NCBI GenBank assembly: GCA_000027065.2
Contig: FN543093.2
Span: 2,112,074-2,176,073, forward strand
Source of the DNA: Cronobacter turicensis z3032
Lineage (GTDB): Bacteria > Pseudomonadota > Gammaproteobacteria > Enterobacterales > Enterobacteriaceae
Direction: 5' to 3'
Length of the DNA stretch: 64,000 bases
A model generated the notes under the pieces. The model worked only from the letters and a program-made list of their open reading frames with translations, did not search any database and was not told where the DNA came from. Positions 57,005 through 64,000 of this stretch are shown here, in pieces (positions within the stretch are counted from its first letter, which is position 1; each line of letters opens with the position of its first letter). The position numbers were made by a program, and so were the translations under genes.

Positions 57005-59389
57005 ATGAAACCACTAACCCAAAAGGACGGGCCGGGCGAGGGCGGGCTGACGCGCCGCGACTTTCTGCGCGCCACATCGGCGCTGGCGGCCGCGCCGCTT
57101 TTTGTCCAGGCAGGCACGGCTAACGCTGATGAGCCTGAAGTACAGCCGCAGGCGGCGGAGAAAATCGTGCCGACATGCAGCACCTTTGACTGCGGCGGCA
57201 AATGCGATATCCGCGCGCACGTCAGAGAGGGCGTGGTGACGCGCATCTCCACGTGTCCGGATAACGAGGTTGACCCGGCCATGCCGCTGATGCGCGCCTG
57301 CGTGCGCGGGCGCGGCTACCGGCAGTTTGTCTATCACCCCGACCGGCTGAAATACCCGATGAAGCGCGTCGGCAAACGCGGCGAAGGCCAGTTCGAGCGC
57401 ATCAGCTGGGATGAGGCGACGACGCTGATTGCCGATAACCTGCGGCGCATTACCGCGAAATATGGCCCGGCGTCGCGCTTTATGCACACCGACACGGCGG
57501 TGTCCGGCGGCGCGTTTTCCGGCGACAAAATGGCGCGTCGCTTGCTGAATATGACTGGCGGCTATCTGGAGTCATACCATTCCGTCAGCATGGGCAACAC
57601 CGCCGCGGCCACGCCTTACACCTACGGCACCGCCGCCAGCGGCAGCTCGCTCGATACGCTCTCAGACACAAAACTTGTGATCCTCTGGGGCCATAATCCG
57701 AACGAAACCATCTTCGGCCACACCAATCACTATTTTCAGCAGATGAAGCGCAACGGCACCCGGTTTATCGTGGTTGACCCGCGCTACTCCGACACCGTGG
57801 CGTCGCTCGCCGACCAGTGGGTGCCGCTGCTGCCCACCACCGACAACGCGCTGATGGACGCGATGATGTTCGTCATCATCAGCGAAAACCTGCATGACAG
57901 CGCGTTTATCGCGCGCCACGTCATCGGCTTTGATGAAAATACGATGCCGGAAGGCGTACCGGCGGGCGAATCGCTGATGGCGTACCTCTTCGGCGAGAAA
58001 GATGGCGTGAAAAAAACGCCGGAGTGGGCGGAGCGCATTACCCATGTGCCCGCGCAGACCATTCGCCAGCTGGCGCGCGACTACGCCACCACCAGACCGG
58101 CGGCGCTGATTCAGGGCTGGGGGCCGCAACGCCATATCTGCGGCGAGCGCACCGCGCGCGGCTCCACGCTGCTTGCCACGATCACTGGCAACGTCGGCGT
58201 TAAAGGCGGCTGGGCGGCAGGCTACGGCGGCATCGGCAACCGGCTTTTTTGCGCCGATCCGTACAGCGTGCCGAACCCGGTGACGGCGAAAATCTCCATC
58301 ATGAACTGGGTGCAGGCCTGCGATGACGCGGCGAAAGTGACGCCGGATAACGGTCTGAAAGACGCTGAAACGCTCAGCAGCAACATCAAATTCATCTTTA
58401 ATCTCGCGGGCAACTATCTGGCGAACCAGAACCCGGATATCAATCAGACCGTGAAAGTGCTGGAAGATGAAAGCAAGGTCGAGTTTATCGTAGTGAGCGA
58501 TCTCTTCCTCACGCCCAGCGCCCGCTATGCCGACCTGCTGCTGCCGGAAACCAGCTTTATGGAGCGCTGGAACATCGGCGAAACCTGGGGCACCGGCAAC
58601 TATCTGCTGCTGTCGCAAAAGCTGGTGGAGCCGGAGTTTGAACGCCGCTCGGACTACGACTGGCTGCGCGACGTCGCGCGCAAGCTCGGCATTGAGGCGC
58701 GCTTTAGCGAAGGGCGCAGCGAAAAAGAGTGGATAGCGCATATCTGGGAGAAAACCCGCGAGGCGCTGGCAGACCACGACCTGCCGGATTTCGCCGGGCT
58801 GTGCCGCAATCCGCACGTCTACCTGAAATCGCCGCCGTATGTCGCGTTTGAAGAGAACATCCGCGACCCGGACAACCATCCGTTCCCGACGCCCTCCGGC
58901 AAAATCGAACTCTTCTCAAAGCGGCTCTGGGAGATGCAACACCCGGAGATCCCGGCGCTGTCCCACTATGTTCCCGCACAGGAAGGGCCGCAGGATACGC
59001 TGCGCGCGAAATACCCGTTACAGCTCATTACCTGGAAGGGAAAAAACCGCGCCAACTCCACGCAATACGCGAACCCGTGGCTACAGGAAGTGCAGCGCCA
59101 GCAGCTCTGGATAAACCCCCAGGACGCGCAGGCGCGCGGCATTCAACAGGGGGATAGTGTGCGTATTTATAACGATCGCGGCGTGGTGCAAATTCCCGCG
59201 GAAGTGACGCCGCGCGTTATGCCCGGCGTAGTGGCGATGCAGGCGGGCGCCTGGTGGCAACCGGACGCTGACGGCGTCGACAACGGCGGCTGCCCGAACG
59301 TGCTGACCAGCGCGCGCATCACCCCGCTTGCCAAAGGCAATGCCCATCAAACCCTGCTGGTTGAGGTAACCAAACATGCATCAGTTTAA
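57005..59389 (+). CDS. DMSO reductase-family molybdopterin oxidoreductase, catalytic subunit
   Basis: 794 residues. Tat leader LTRRDFLRATSALAAAP (Arg17-Arg18). The [4Fe-4S] motif is CSTFDCGGKC plus the distal Cys of RACVRGRGY; the C-x4-C spacing is one residue longer than in E. coli DmsA. The molybdopterin domains include ILWGHNPNETIFGHTN and, near the C-terminus, GAWWQPDADGVDNGGCPNVL. It resembles the second Salmonella dms-like set (STM4305 type). The likely substrate is an S- or N-oxide; unproven. First gene of a four-gene, FNR-controlled operon. Confidence 0.88.
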   Translation: MKPLTQKDGPGEGGLTRRDFLRATSALAAAPLFVQAGTANADEPEVQPQAAEKIVPTCSTFDCGGKCDIRAHVREGVVTRISTCPDNEVDPAMPLMRACVRGRGYRQFVYHPDRLKYPMKRVGKRGEGQFERISWDEATTLIADNLRRITAKYGPASRFMHTDTAVSGGAFSGDKMARRLLNMTGGYLESYHSVSMGNTAAATPYTYGTAASGSSLDTLSDTKLVILWGHNPNETIFGHTNHYFQQMKRNGTRFIVVDPRYSDTVASLADQWVPLLPTTDNALMDAMMFVIISENLHDSAFIARHVIGFDENTMPEGVPAGESLMAYLFGEKDGVKKTPEWAERITHVPAQTIRQLARDYATTRPAALIQGWGPQRHICGERTARGSTLLATITGNVGVKGGWAAGYGGIGNRLFCADPYSVPNPVTAKISIMNWVQACDDAAKVTPDNGLKDAETLSSNIKFIFNLAGNYLANQNPDINQTVKVLEDESKVEFIVVSDLFLTPSARYADLLLPETSFMERWNIGETWGTGNYLLLSQKLVEPEFERRSDYDWLRDVARKLGIEARFSEGRSEKEWIAHIWEKTREALADHDLPDFAGLCRNPHVYLKSPPYVAFEENIRDPDNHPFPTPSGKIELFSKRLWEMQHPEIPALSHYVPAQEGPQDTLRAKYPLQLITWKGKNRANSTQYANPWLQEVQRQQLWINPQDAQARGIQQGDSVRIYNDRGVVQIPAEVTPRVMPGVVAMQAGAWWQPDADGVDNGGCPNVLTSARITPLAKGNAHQTLLVEVTKHASV

Positions 59390-60005
59390 GGATTATCCCC
59401 CGGTCAGCCGGGAGCAACTGGGCTTTTTTATCGATTCATCTCGCTGTTCGGGCTGCAAAGCCTGCCAGGTGGCGTGTAAAGACAAAAACAATCTCGACGT
59501 GGGGCGTCGTTTTCGCCGCGTCTATGAAGTTCACGGCGGCGGCTTCACGCCGACGGGCGCGGGCGGGCTTCTCCATAACGTTTTTGCTTACACCTTGTCG
59601 ATTTCGTGCAATCACTGCGCCGACCCCATCTGCACGCGCAACTGCCCGACCACGGCGATGCACAAACGCGAGGGCGACGGAATTGTGCGGGTGAATACCG
59701 ATAAGTGCGTCGGCTGCGGCTACTGCGCCTGGTCGTGTCCTTACGGCGCGCCGCAGCGCAATACGCAAACCGGGCAGATGTCGAAATGCGATTTCTGCAT
59801 CGATCGGCTGGCGCAGGGCGAACCGCCGGTGTGCGTTGCGACCTGTCCCCTCGGCGCCATTCAGTTCGGGCCGATTAGCGCGCTGCGCGAACGCTTCGGC
59901 GCGCTCTGTGACGTAAAAGGGCTGCCGCCGTCATCCATTACAAAGCCGAATCTGGTTATCAAGCCGCATCAGGGCGCACAGCAGGAGGAACAACATGATG
60001 CATGA
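59376..60005 (+). CDS. DmsB-like iron-sulfur electron transfer subunit
   Basis: 209 residues with four ferredoxin cysteine groups: CSGCKACQVAC, CNHCADPICTRNCP, CVGCGYCAWSCP and a closing set including CDFCIDR and CVATCPLGAI. They bind four [4Fe-4S] clusters, passing electrons from the membrane anchor to the molybdoenzyme. It overlaps the catalytic gene by 14 bp and the anchor gene by about 11 bp. It has no signal and is exported in complex with subunit A. Confidence 0.92.
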   Translation: MHQFKDYPPVSREQLGFFIDSSRCSGCKACQVACKDKNNLDVGRRFRRVYEVHGGGFTPTGAGGLLHNVFAYTLSISCNHCADPICTRNCPTTAMHKREGDGIVRVNTDKCVGCGYCAWSCPYGAPQRNTQTGQMSKCDFCIDRLAQGEPPVCVATCPLGAIQFGPISALRERFGALCDVKGLPPSSITKPNLVIKPHQGAQQEEQHDA

Positions 60006-60834
60006 ATTTCCGTTAGTGATTTTCACGCTGTGCATGCAGGGCGCGGTGGGCTTTACGCTAATGCTCTGCCTCACGGCCGGGCAGATGCCGCGCGCCGGAC
60101 AACGCATGTTTGCCACACTGCCTGCGCTCCTTGGCGTGGGCGTTGCGGCGGCGCTCGGTTTGCTCGCCTCAACGCTGCATCTGGGGTATCCGCTCAATGC
60201 GTTTAACGCGCTGCGCCATCTCTCCAGCTCCTGGCTCAGCCGGGAAATCGCGCTGGCGGGCGTGTTTATGGCGCTGCTCGCCATCAGCATTTTGCTGCTG
60301 ATGATGAAGCGCGCCGTGTCGTGGTCGCTCCTGTGGTTAACGGTAATGGCGGGGCTGGCGGATATTGTCGCGATGGCGTCTATTTATTGCCACGCGTCGG
60401 TCATGACCTGGCAGCACGTCAACACCTGGGCCATGTTCCTGGGCTCGGTGGCGTTAATCGGCGCGGCGATATTACAGCTGCGTCTTGCGTTGCGTCCGGC
60501 CTTTAACGTCCAGGCAGAACTCGCGGTAAGCCGTCGTCTCTCGCTGCTGGCGCTTTCGGCTGTGCTGATCCGGCTGCTCATTCAGCCTGCCTATCATCAC
60601 TATTTAGCGCATGCCGTGGTGCCAGTGACGTTTCCGCTGCATCCGCTGGCCGCCTTTGACGCCTGCGCCGGGCTGCGACTTGCGGGGTGGTGCAGTTCGG
60701 TTGGCGGCGCGTTGTTGTTGATGATAGGGCTAACACGTCCTCACGGGGGCCGAACGCCGCAAATTGCCGGGTGCGGGCTGATCCTGCTCGGCGAACTGTT
60801 GCTGCGCCTGGCATTTTTTTGCATCGATGTCTGA
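59995..60834 (+). CDS. DmsC-like membrane anchor subunit
   Basis: 279 residues, eight probable membrane helices, starting MMHEFPLVIFTLCMQGAVGF. The DmsC pattern STLHLGYPLNAFNALRHLSS followed by WLSREI is present. It anchors the A-B complex and oxidises menaquinol. Its stop overlaps the next start as TGATG. Two adjacent ATGs could serve as start. Confidence 0.9.
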   Translation: MMHEFPLVIFTLCMQGAVGFTLMLCLTAGQMPRAGQRMFATLPALLGVGVAAALGLLASTLHLGYPLNAFNALRHLSSSWLSREIALAGVFMALLAISILLLMMKRAVSWSLLWLTVMAGLADIVAMASIYCHASVMTWQHVNTWAMFLGSVALIGAAILQLRLALRPAFNVQAELAVSRRLSLLALSAVLIRLLIQPAYHHYLAHAVVPVTFPLHPLAAFDACAGLRLAGWCSSVGGALLLMIGLTRPHGGRTPQIAGCGLILLGELLLRLAFFCIDV

Positions 60835-61682
60835 TGAATCTTTTTGACATGATTGCGCCCGCACAACCCTGTGTGGGCGCGCGCTGCGCCAGAAAACGGC
60901 TGCCCCGCAGCCGCTGCGATTATTGCGTCACCCGCTGCCCGACCGGCGCGCTCGCCCTTCACCACCATGACGTTATCCTTGCGTCGGATCGCTGTACCGG
61001 CTGCGGGATCTGCCTGTTTGTCTGCCCGGCGGACGCGCTGGAATATCTCTCGCCGCTGATGCGTCGTCACCGCGACGGCGTGCTGCTCGGGCCGTTCACG
61101 CTGCCGGTCGCCGCAGAAGAGCTGATGCTCTGGCATACGCATTACGCTATTCGCGCGGTCGCGGTGGATCTCACACAGAACCCGCACTGGCTGCGCCCGC
61201 TGGCTGAACTTAACCTGTGGCTGCAAAGGCGCGGCGAGCCGGGCTGGCAGTGCGTGACGGTTTCACCTGAGGCCGGTGAGGCAAGACGTCGGCTTTTGCG
61301 CCCGGAAGGCGCTCGCGTACCGCATGATGCCGCCGGGCGCCGCGCGGCGGAGGCGTTTTCTACGGCGTACCGCATCACGCTGGACGCCACGCGTTGTCTG
61401 CTGTGCGGCGCCTGTGGTCGGGTGTGCGCCCGCGGCGCGATCCGCTTTAGCGAACCGTCCGTTACGCTTGATTCGTCGCGCTGTGATGGCTGCGGCGACT
61501 GCGCGGCGGTGTGCCCGGTGGAGGCGGCAGAGGTCGTGGCGGGTGAAGCCGTGCCGCCTGTGCGCATGGCGCTGTATCCGGCGCGATGCGAACGCTGCGG
61601 CGAGCCGTGGCGCGCGTGGCAGCCGGGTGAGAAACACTGCCCGGTTTGTCGCCGTCACGCTTTCAGTATGCGTGGCGGTTAA
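60834..61682 (+). CDS. Polyferredoxin with C-terminal zinc ribbon, fourth gene of the dms-like operon
   Basis: 282 residues from the ATG at 60834, translationally coupled to the anchor gene. Cysteine groups: CDYCVTRCPTGAL, CTGCGICLFVCP, CLLCGACGRVCARGAI and CDGCGDCAAVCP, so up to four clusters in NapF/ferredoxin style, separated by a central non-cysteine region of about 110 residues. A C-terminal zinc-ribbon pair, CERCGEP and CPVCRRH, follows. It has no signal peptide and is probably cytoplasmic. It occupies the place where a TorD/DmsD chaperone is often encoded; a role in maturation or electron supply is inference. Confidence 0.82.
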   Translation: MNLFDMIAPAQPCVGARCARKRLPRSRCDYCVTRCPTGALALHHHDVILASDRCTGCGICLFVCPADALEYLSPLMRRHRDGVLLGPFTLPVAAEELMLWHTHYAIRAVAVDLTQNPHWLRPLAELNLWLQRRGEPGWQCVTVSPEAGEARRRLLRPEGARVPHDAAGRRAAEAFSTAYRITLDATRCLLCGACGRVCARGAIRFSEPSVTLDSSRCDGCGDCAAVCPVEAAEVVAGEAVPPVRMALYPARCERCGEPWRAWQPGEKHCPVCRRHAFSMRGG

Positions 61683-61782
61683 CGCTGTGAGCTGCTGAAT
61701 CCACAGGGGAAAGTGGCGCTGTCATTAATCTGTCACGCACGCGCCTTATAACAGTGCCACCCCGACTCTGGATCTGAGAATA

Positions 61783-63138
61783 ATGAAAATCAAACCCCTT
61801 ACGCTTGCGCTCGCCGCGCTGTTCCCGCTCTGCGCCCTGGCCGCCGCGCCGCAGGTCGAACGCTATGTTGTGACGTTCCCGCAGGAAGATCATGTGGTCT
61901 ATTCCGGTAATTATTCCAGCGCGTTTCCGGATGGCCTGCCGGTGGGCGTGGGCTCCGGGCTGCTGTTTTTACGCAAAGAGGGCGATGACCTGATTTTCGC
62001 GACCGTGACCGACCGCGGCCCGAACGCGGACTCGCCGAAAATGGGCAAGCAGGAGTCGAAAATTTTCGCGAGCCCCGAGTATACGCCGCTGATGATGACC
62101 ATCCGCGTCAGCAAAGATAAAGCGCAGGCGAGCGACCCGATGCCGCTGCATGACGATCAGGGCAACATCAGCGGGCTGCCGCTGCCCGCCGGGCTTATCG
62201 GCGCGACGAATGAACTGGCGCTCAACGACGCGCTGCAAACGCTCAGCGGCGATAAACGCGGGCTGGATACCGAAGGGATCACGCCTGACGGCAAAGGCGG
62301 CTACTGGCTGTGCGACGAGTACGGCCCGTTTATCATCAATGTGGACGCCAGCGGCGCGATCCTCGCCAAACATGGCCCGCAGGCGGGTAAAGGCGAAGAG
62401 GGCGTGGCGGGCGGTTTGCCGAATATCATTAAATGGCGTCAGCCTAACCGCGGCTTCGAAGGGGTGACCCGTATGCCGGACGGACGCATTATCGCGGCGG
62501 TGCAAAGCACGCTGGATATCGACGGCAAAACCAAAAACACGGCGCGCTTTACCCGTCTGGTGAGTTTTGATCCGGCGACCGGCAAAACGGCGATGTACGG
62601 CTACCCGATTGACATTGACGTCTATAAAAAAGCCAAAGACGCCAAAATCGGCGATATCGTGGCGCTGGACGACCACCGCATTCTGCTCATCGAACAGGGC
62701 GGCGATAAAAACAAAACCATGCGCAACCGCATTTATGTGGTCGATCTCAGCAACGCCACCGATCTGAGCACGCTGGATGACACCCAGCCGCCGGAATTTG
62801 ACGATGCGCAAAAACTTAACGCGCGCGGCGTGAAGCTCGCCACAAAACAGCTGGCGGTGGATTTGCGCGAGGCGGGCTGGCAGCAGGAGAAAGCCGAAGG
62901 GCTGGCGCTTGTCGACCCGCAAACTATCGCGGTCATTAACGACAACGATTTTGGTTTGCAGTCAGCGCTGCTGGAGCCGCAGGGCGATAAAAAAGCGATG
63001 GACGACTATAACGTCGACGGTAAAGGGCATCTGACCCTGGACGGTCAGCCGGTCGCAAGCAAAATCGGCATTAAGCCGCTGGAAAAACCCGCCTCGCAGA
63101 ATGAACTGTGGGTGATCAAGCTCGATAAACCGCTGTAA
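61783..63138 (+). CDS. Secreted phytase-like esterase-domain protein
   Basis: 451 residues. Signal peptide MKIKPLTLALAALFPLCALA then AAPQVERY. The mature protein is one PF13449-type (phytase-like) beta-propeller: VGSGLLFLRKEGDDLIFATV, TDRGPNADSP, DTEGITPDGKGGYWLCDEYG, RGFEGVTRMPDGRIIAAVQS and AEGLALVDPQTIAVINDNDF. It is expected in the periplasm; activity on phytate or phosphoesters is suggested by the family name only. Single gene, 100 bp after the polyferredoxin. Confidence 0.85.
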   Translation: MKIKPLTLALAALFPLCALAAAPQVERYVVTFPQEDHVVYSGNYSSAFPDGLPVGVGSGLLFLRKEGDDLIFATVTDRGPNADSPKMGKQESKIFASPEYTPLMMTIRVSKDKAQASDPMPLHDDQGNISGLPLPAGLIGATNELALNDALQTLSGDKRGLDTEGITPDGKGGYWLCDEYGPFIINVDASGAILAKHGPQAGKGEEGVAGGLPNIIKWRQPNRGFEGVTRMPDGRIIAAVQSTLDIDGKTKNTARFTRLVSFDPATGKTAMYGYPIDIDVYKKAKDAKIGDIVALDDHRILLIEQGGDKNKTMRNRIYVVDLSNATDLSTLDDTQPPEFDDAQKLNARGVKLATKQLAVDLREAGWQQEKAEGLALVDPQTIAVINDNDFGLQSALLEPQGDKKAMDDYNVDGKGHLTLDGQPVASKIGIKPLEKPASQNELWVIKLDKPL

Positions 63139-63140
63139 GC

Positions 63141-63172
63141 GCAATAAAAAAGGGCAGGCCGAAGCCTGCCCT
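63141..63172 (-). terminator. Terminator of the chemoreceptor gene
   Basis: Minus strand AGGGCAGGC/GCCTGCCCT stem with a 4-nt TTCG-type loop followed by TTTTTATTG, between convergent genes. Confidence 0.88.
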
Positions 63173-63190
63173 GTCGTCACGGTATCAAGC

Positions 63191-64000
63191 TTAGTTCAGC
63201 TTAAATACCGCCACGGCCTGATTGAGCAGCTGTGACTGCTCTTTCAGCGAGTGGGCGGCGGCAGAAGCTTCTTCCACCAGCGCGGCGTTCTGCTGGGTAA
63301 CCGAATCCATCTGCGCGACGGCCTGGTTAATCTGCTCAATCCCACGGCTCTGCTCGCCGGTTGAGAGCGCGATTTCTGACATCAGTTCAGAGACCTGCTT
63401 AATCGAGCCGATAATACGCTTCATGCTTTCGCCTGCGCGCGCCACGCGGTCGCTGCCCAGCACCACCTGTTCGCCGGACTGTTCGATAAGCTCTTTGATC
63501 TCTTTCGCCGCGACAGACGAACGCTGCGCCAGGTTACGCACTTCGCTTGCCACCACCGCAAAACCACGACCCTGTTCACCTGCACGTGCGGCTTCCACCG
63601 CGGCGTTAAGCGCCAGGATATTAGTCTGGAAGGCGATATCTTCGATAATGCCGATAATGTTGTCGATTTTGCTGGAGCTGGACTCGATCTCCTGCATGGA
63701 CACCACAACTTCTTCGACGATAGCGTTGCCTTCCTGCGCGGCGCTGCGCATATTGCCCGCGAGTTTATTCGCCTCAGCGGTGTTCTCCGAGGTGTGCTTC
63801 ACGGTGGACGTCAGCTGTTCCATGCTGGCGGCGGTTTCACCGAGAGAAGCGGCCTGCTCTTCGGTACGCGCCGAGAGATCGACGTTACCGGCGGCAATCT
63901 CTTCCGCGGCGTGGGCAACGCTCTGGCTGGAGTCGCGTACCTGGGCGATGATATCGACCAGCGACAGACGCATCTGCTCAAGCGAGCCGAGCATATCGCC
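63191..64000 (-). CDS. Methyl-accepting chemotaxis protein, C-terminal part (partial)
   Basis: About 270 residues of the cytoplasmic signalling domain; the sensory domain, membrane helices and start lie beyond the right edge. The hairpin tip, [20 protein letters not shown] then [20 protein letters not shown], is intact. Methylation-helix motifs such as [20 protein letters not shown] flank it. It ends VAVFKLN without an NWE[T/S]F pentapeptide, so it probably relies on other receptors for CheR/CheB tethering. Ligand unknown. Confidence 0.93.
   Translation of the reverse strand, partial: GDMLGSLEQMRLSLVDIIAQVRDSSQSVAHAAEEIAAGNVDLSARTEEQAASLGETAASMEQLTSTVKHTSENTAEANKLAGNMRSAAQEGNAIVEEVVVSMQEIESSSSKIDNIIGIIEDIAFQTNILALNAAVEAARAGEQGRGFAVVASEVRNLAQRSSVAAKEIKELIEQSGEQVVLGSDRVARAGESMKRIIGSIKQVSELMSEIALSTGEQSRGIEQINQAVAQMDSVTQQNAALVEEASAAAHSLKEQSQLLNQAVAVFKLN

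Overview
The window looks like a chromosomal segment of an enterobacterium (order Enterobacterales, GC-rich, Cronobacter-like), close to the replication terminus. The backbone follows Escherichia coli gene order: malY-malX/malI, ydgA, manA, fumA-fumC, tus with a Ter site, rstB/rstA, folM, ydgI, ydgH, pntAB, uspE, fnr, ogt, smrA, and later ydcR-ydcSTUV-patD. Most reading frames match the E. coli proteins in length and diagnostic residues. The species call is inference; no rRNA, tRNA, CRISPR array or intact insertion sequence was seen.

Layout. 1-3.1 kb: maltose-type PTS (malX, malY) and its repressor malI, with two MalI operators between them. 3.1-10.4 kb: ydgA, manA, the class I and class II fumarases, and tus beside a near-perfect Ter site that should stop forks moving towards lower coordinates. 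10.5-15.2 kb: the rstA/rstB two-component pair, here split by a divergent LysR regulator/short-chain dehydrogenase pair, then folM. 15.2-25 kb: ydgI, ydgH, pntAB, uspE, fnr (with its own FNR box), ogt, a candidate small RNA, and smrA. 25-33.2 kb: a HAD sugar phosphatase and a six-protein cassette (fused CMD/AhpD-like protein, luciferase-like monooxygenase, complete oligopeptide-type ABC importer). 33.3-37.6 kb: porin, GH51 arabinofuranosidase and GPH symporter for arabinosides. 38-41.6 kb: TetR/EmrE-type efflux pair and a CIO-type bd oxidase with a 45-residue third subunit.

41.8-56.8 kb appears to hold a polyamine-use region: ydcR, the YdcSTUV ABC importer, PatD (4-aminobutyraldehyde dehydrogenase), and then a Tat-exported FAD enzyme resembling spermidine dehydrogenase with a tri-heme cytochrome c. 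Between patD and the latter pair lies a 2.5-kb AT-rich prophage remnant. It keeps only its two ends: the integrase C-terminus on the left, and a frameshifted tailspike and an O-antigen-type acyltransferase on the right. A 14-bp direct repeat bounds it, and it has moved patD's terminator 2.5 kb downstream.

57-61.7 kb is a DMSO-reductase-like molybdoenzyme operon with a perfect FNR box in its promoter, so fnr in the same window probably controls it. Its fourth gene encodes a polyferredoxin with a zinc-ribbon tail, and no TorD/DmsD chaperone follows it. A phytase-like secreted protein and the C-terminal part of a chemoreceptor close the window.
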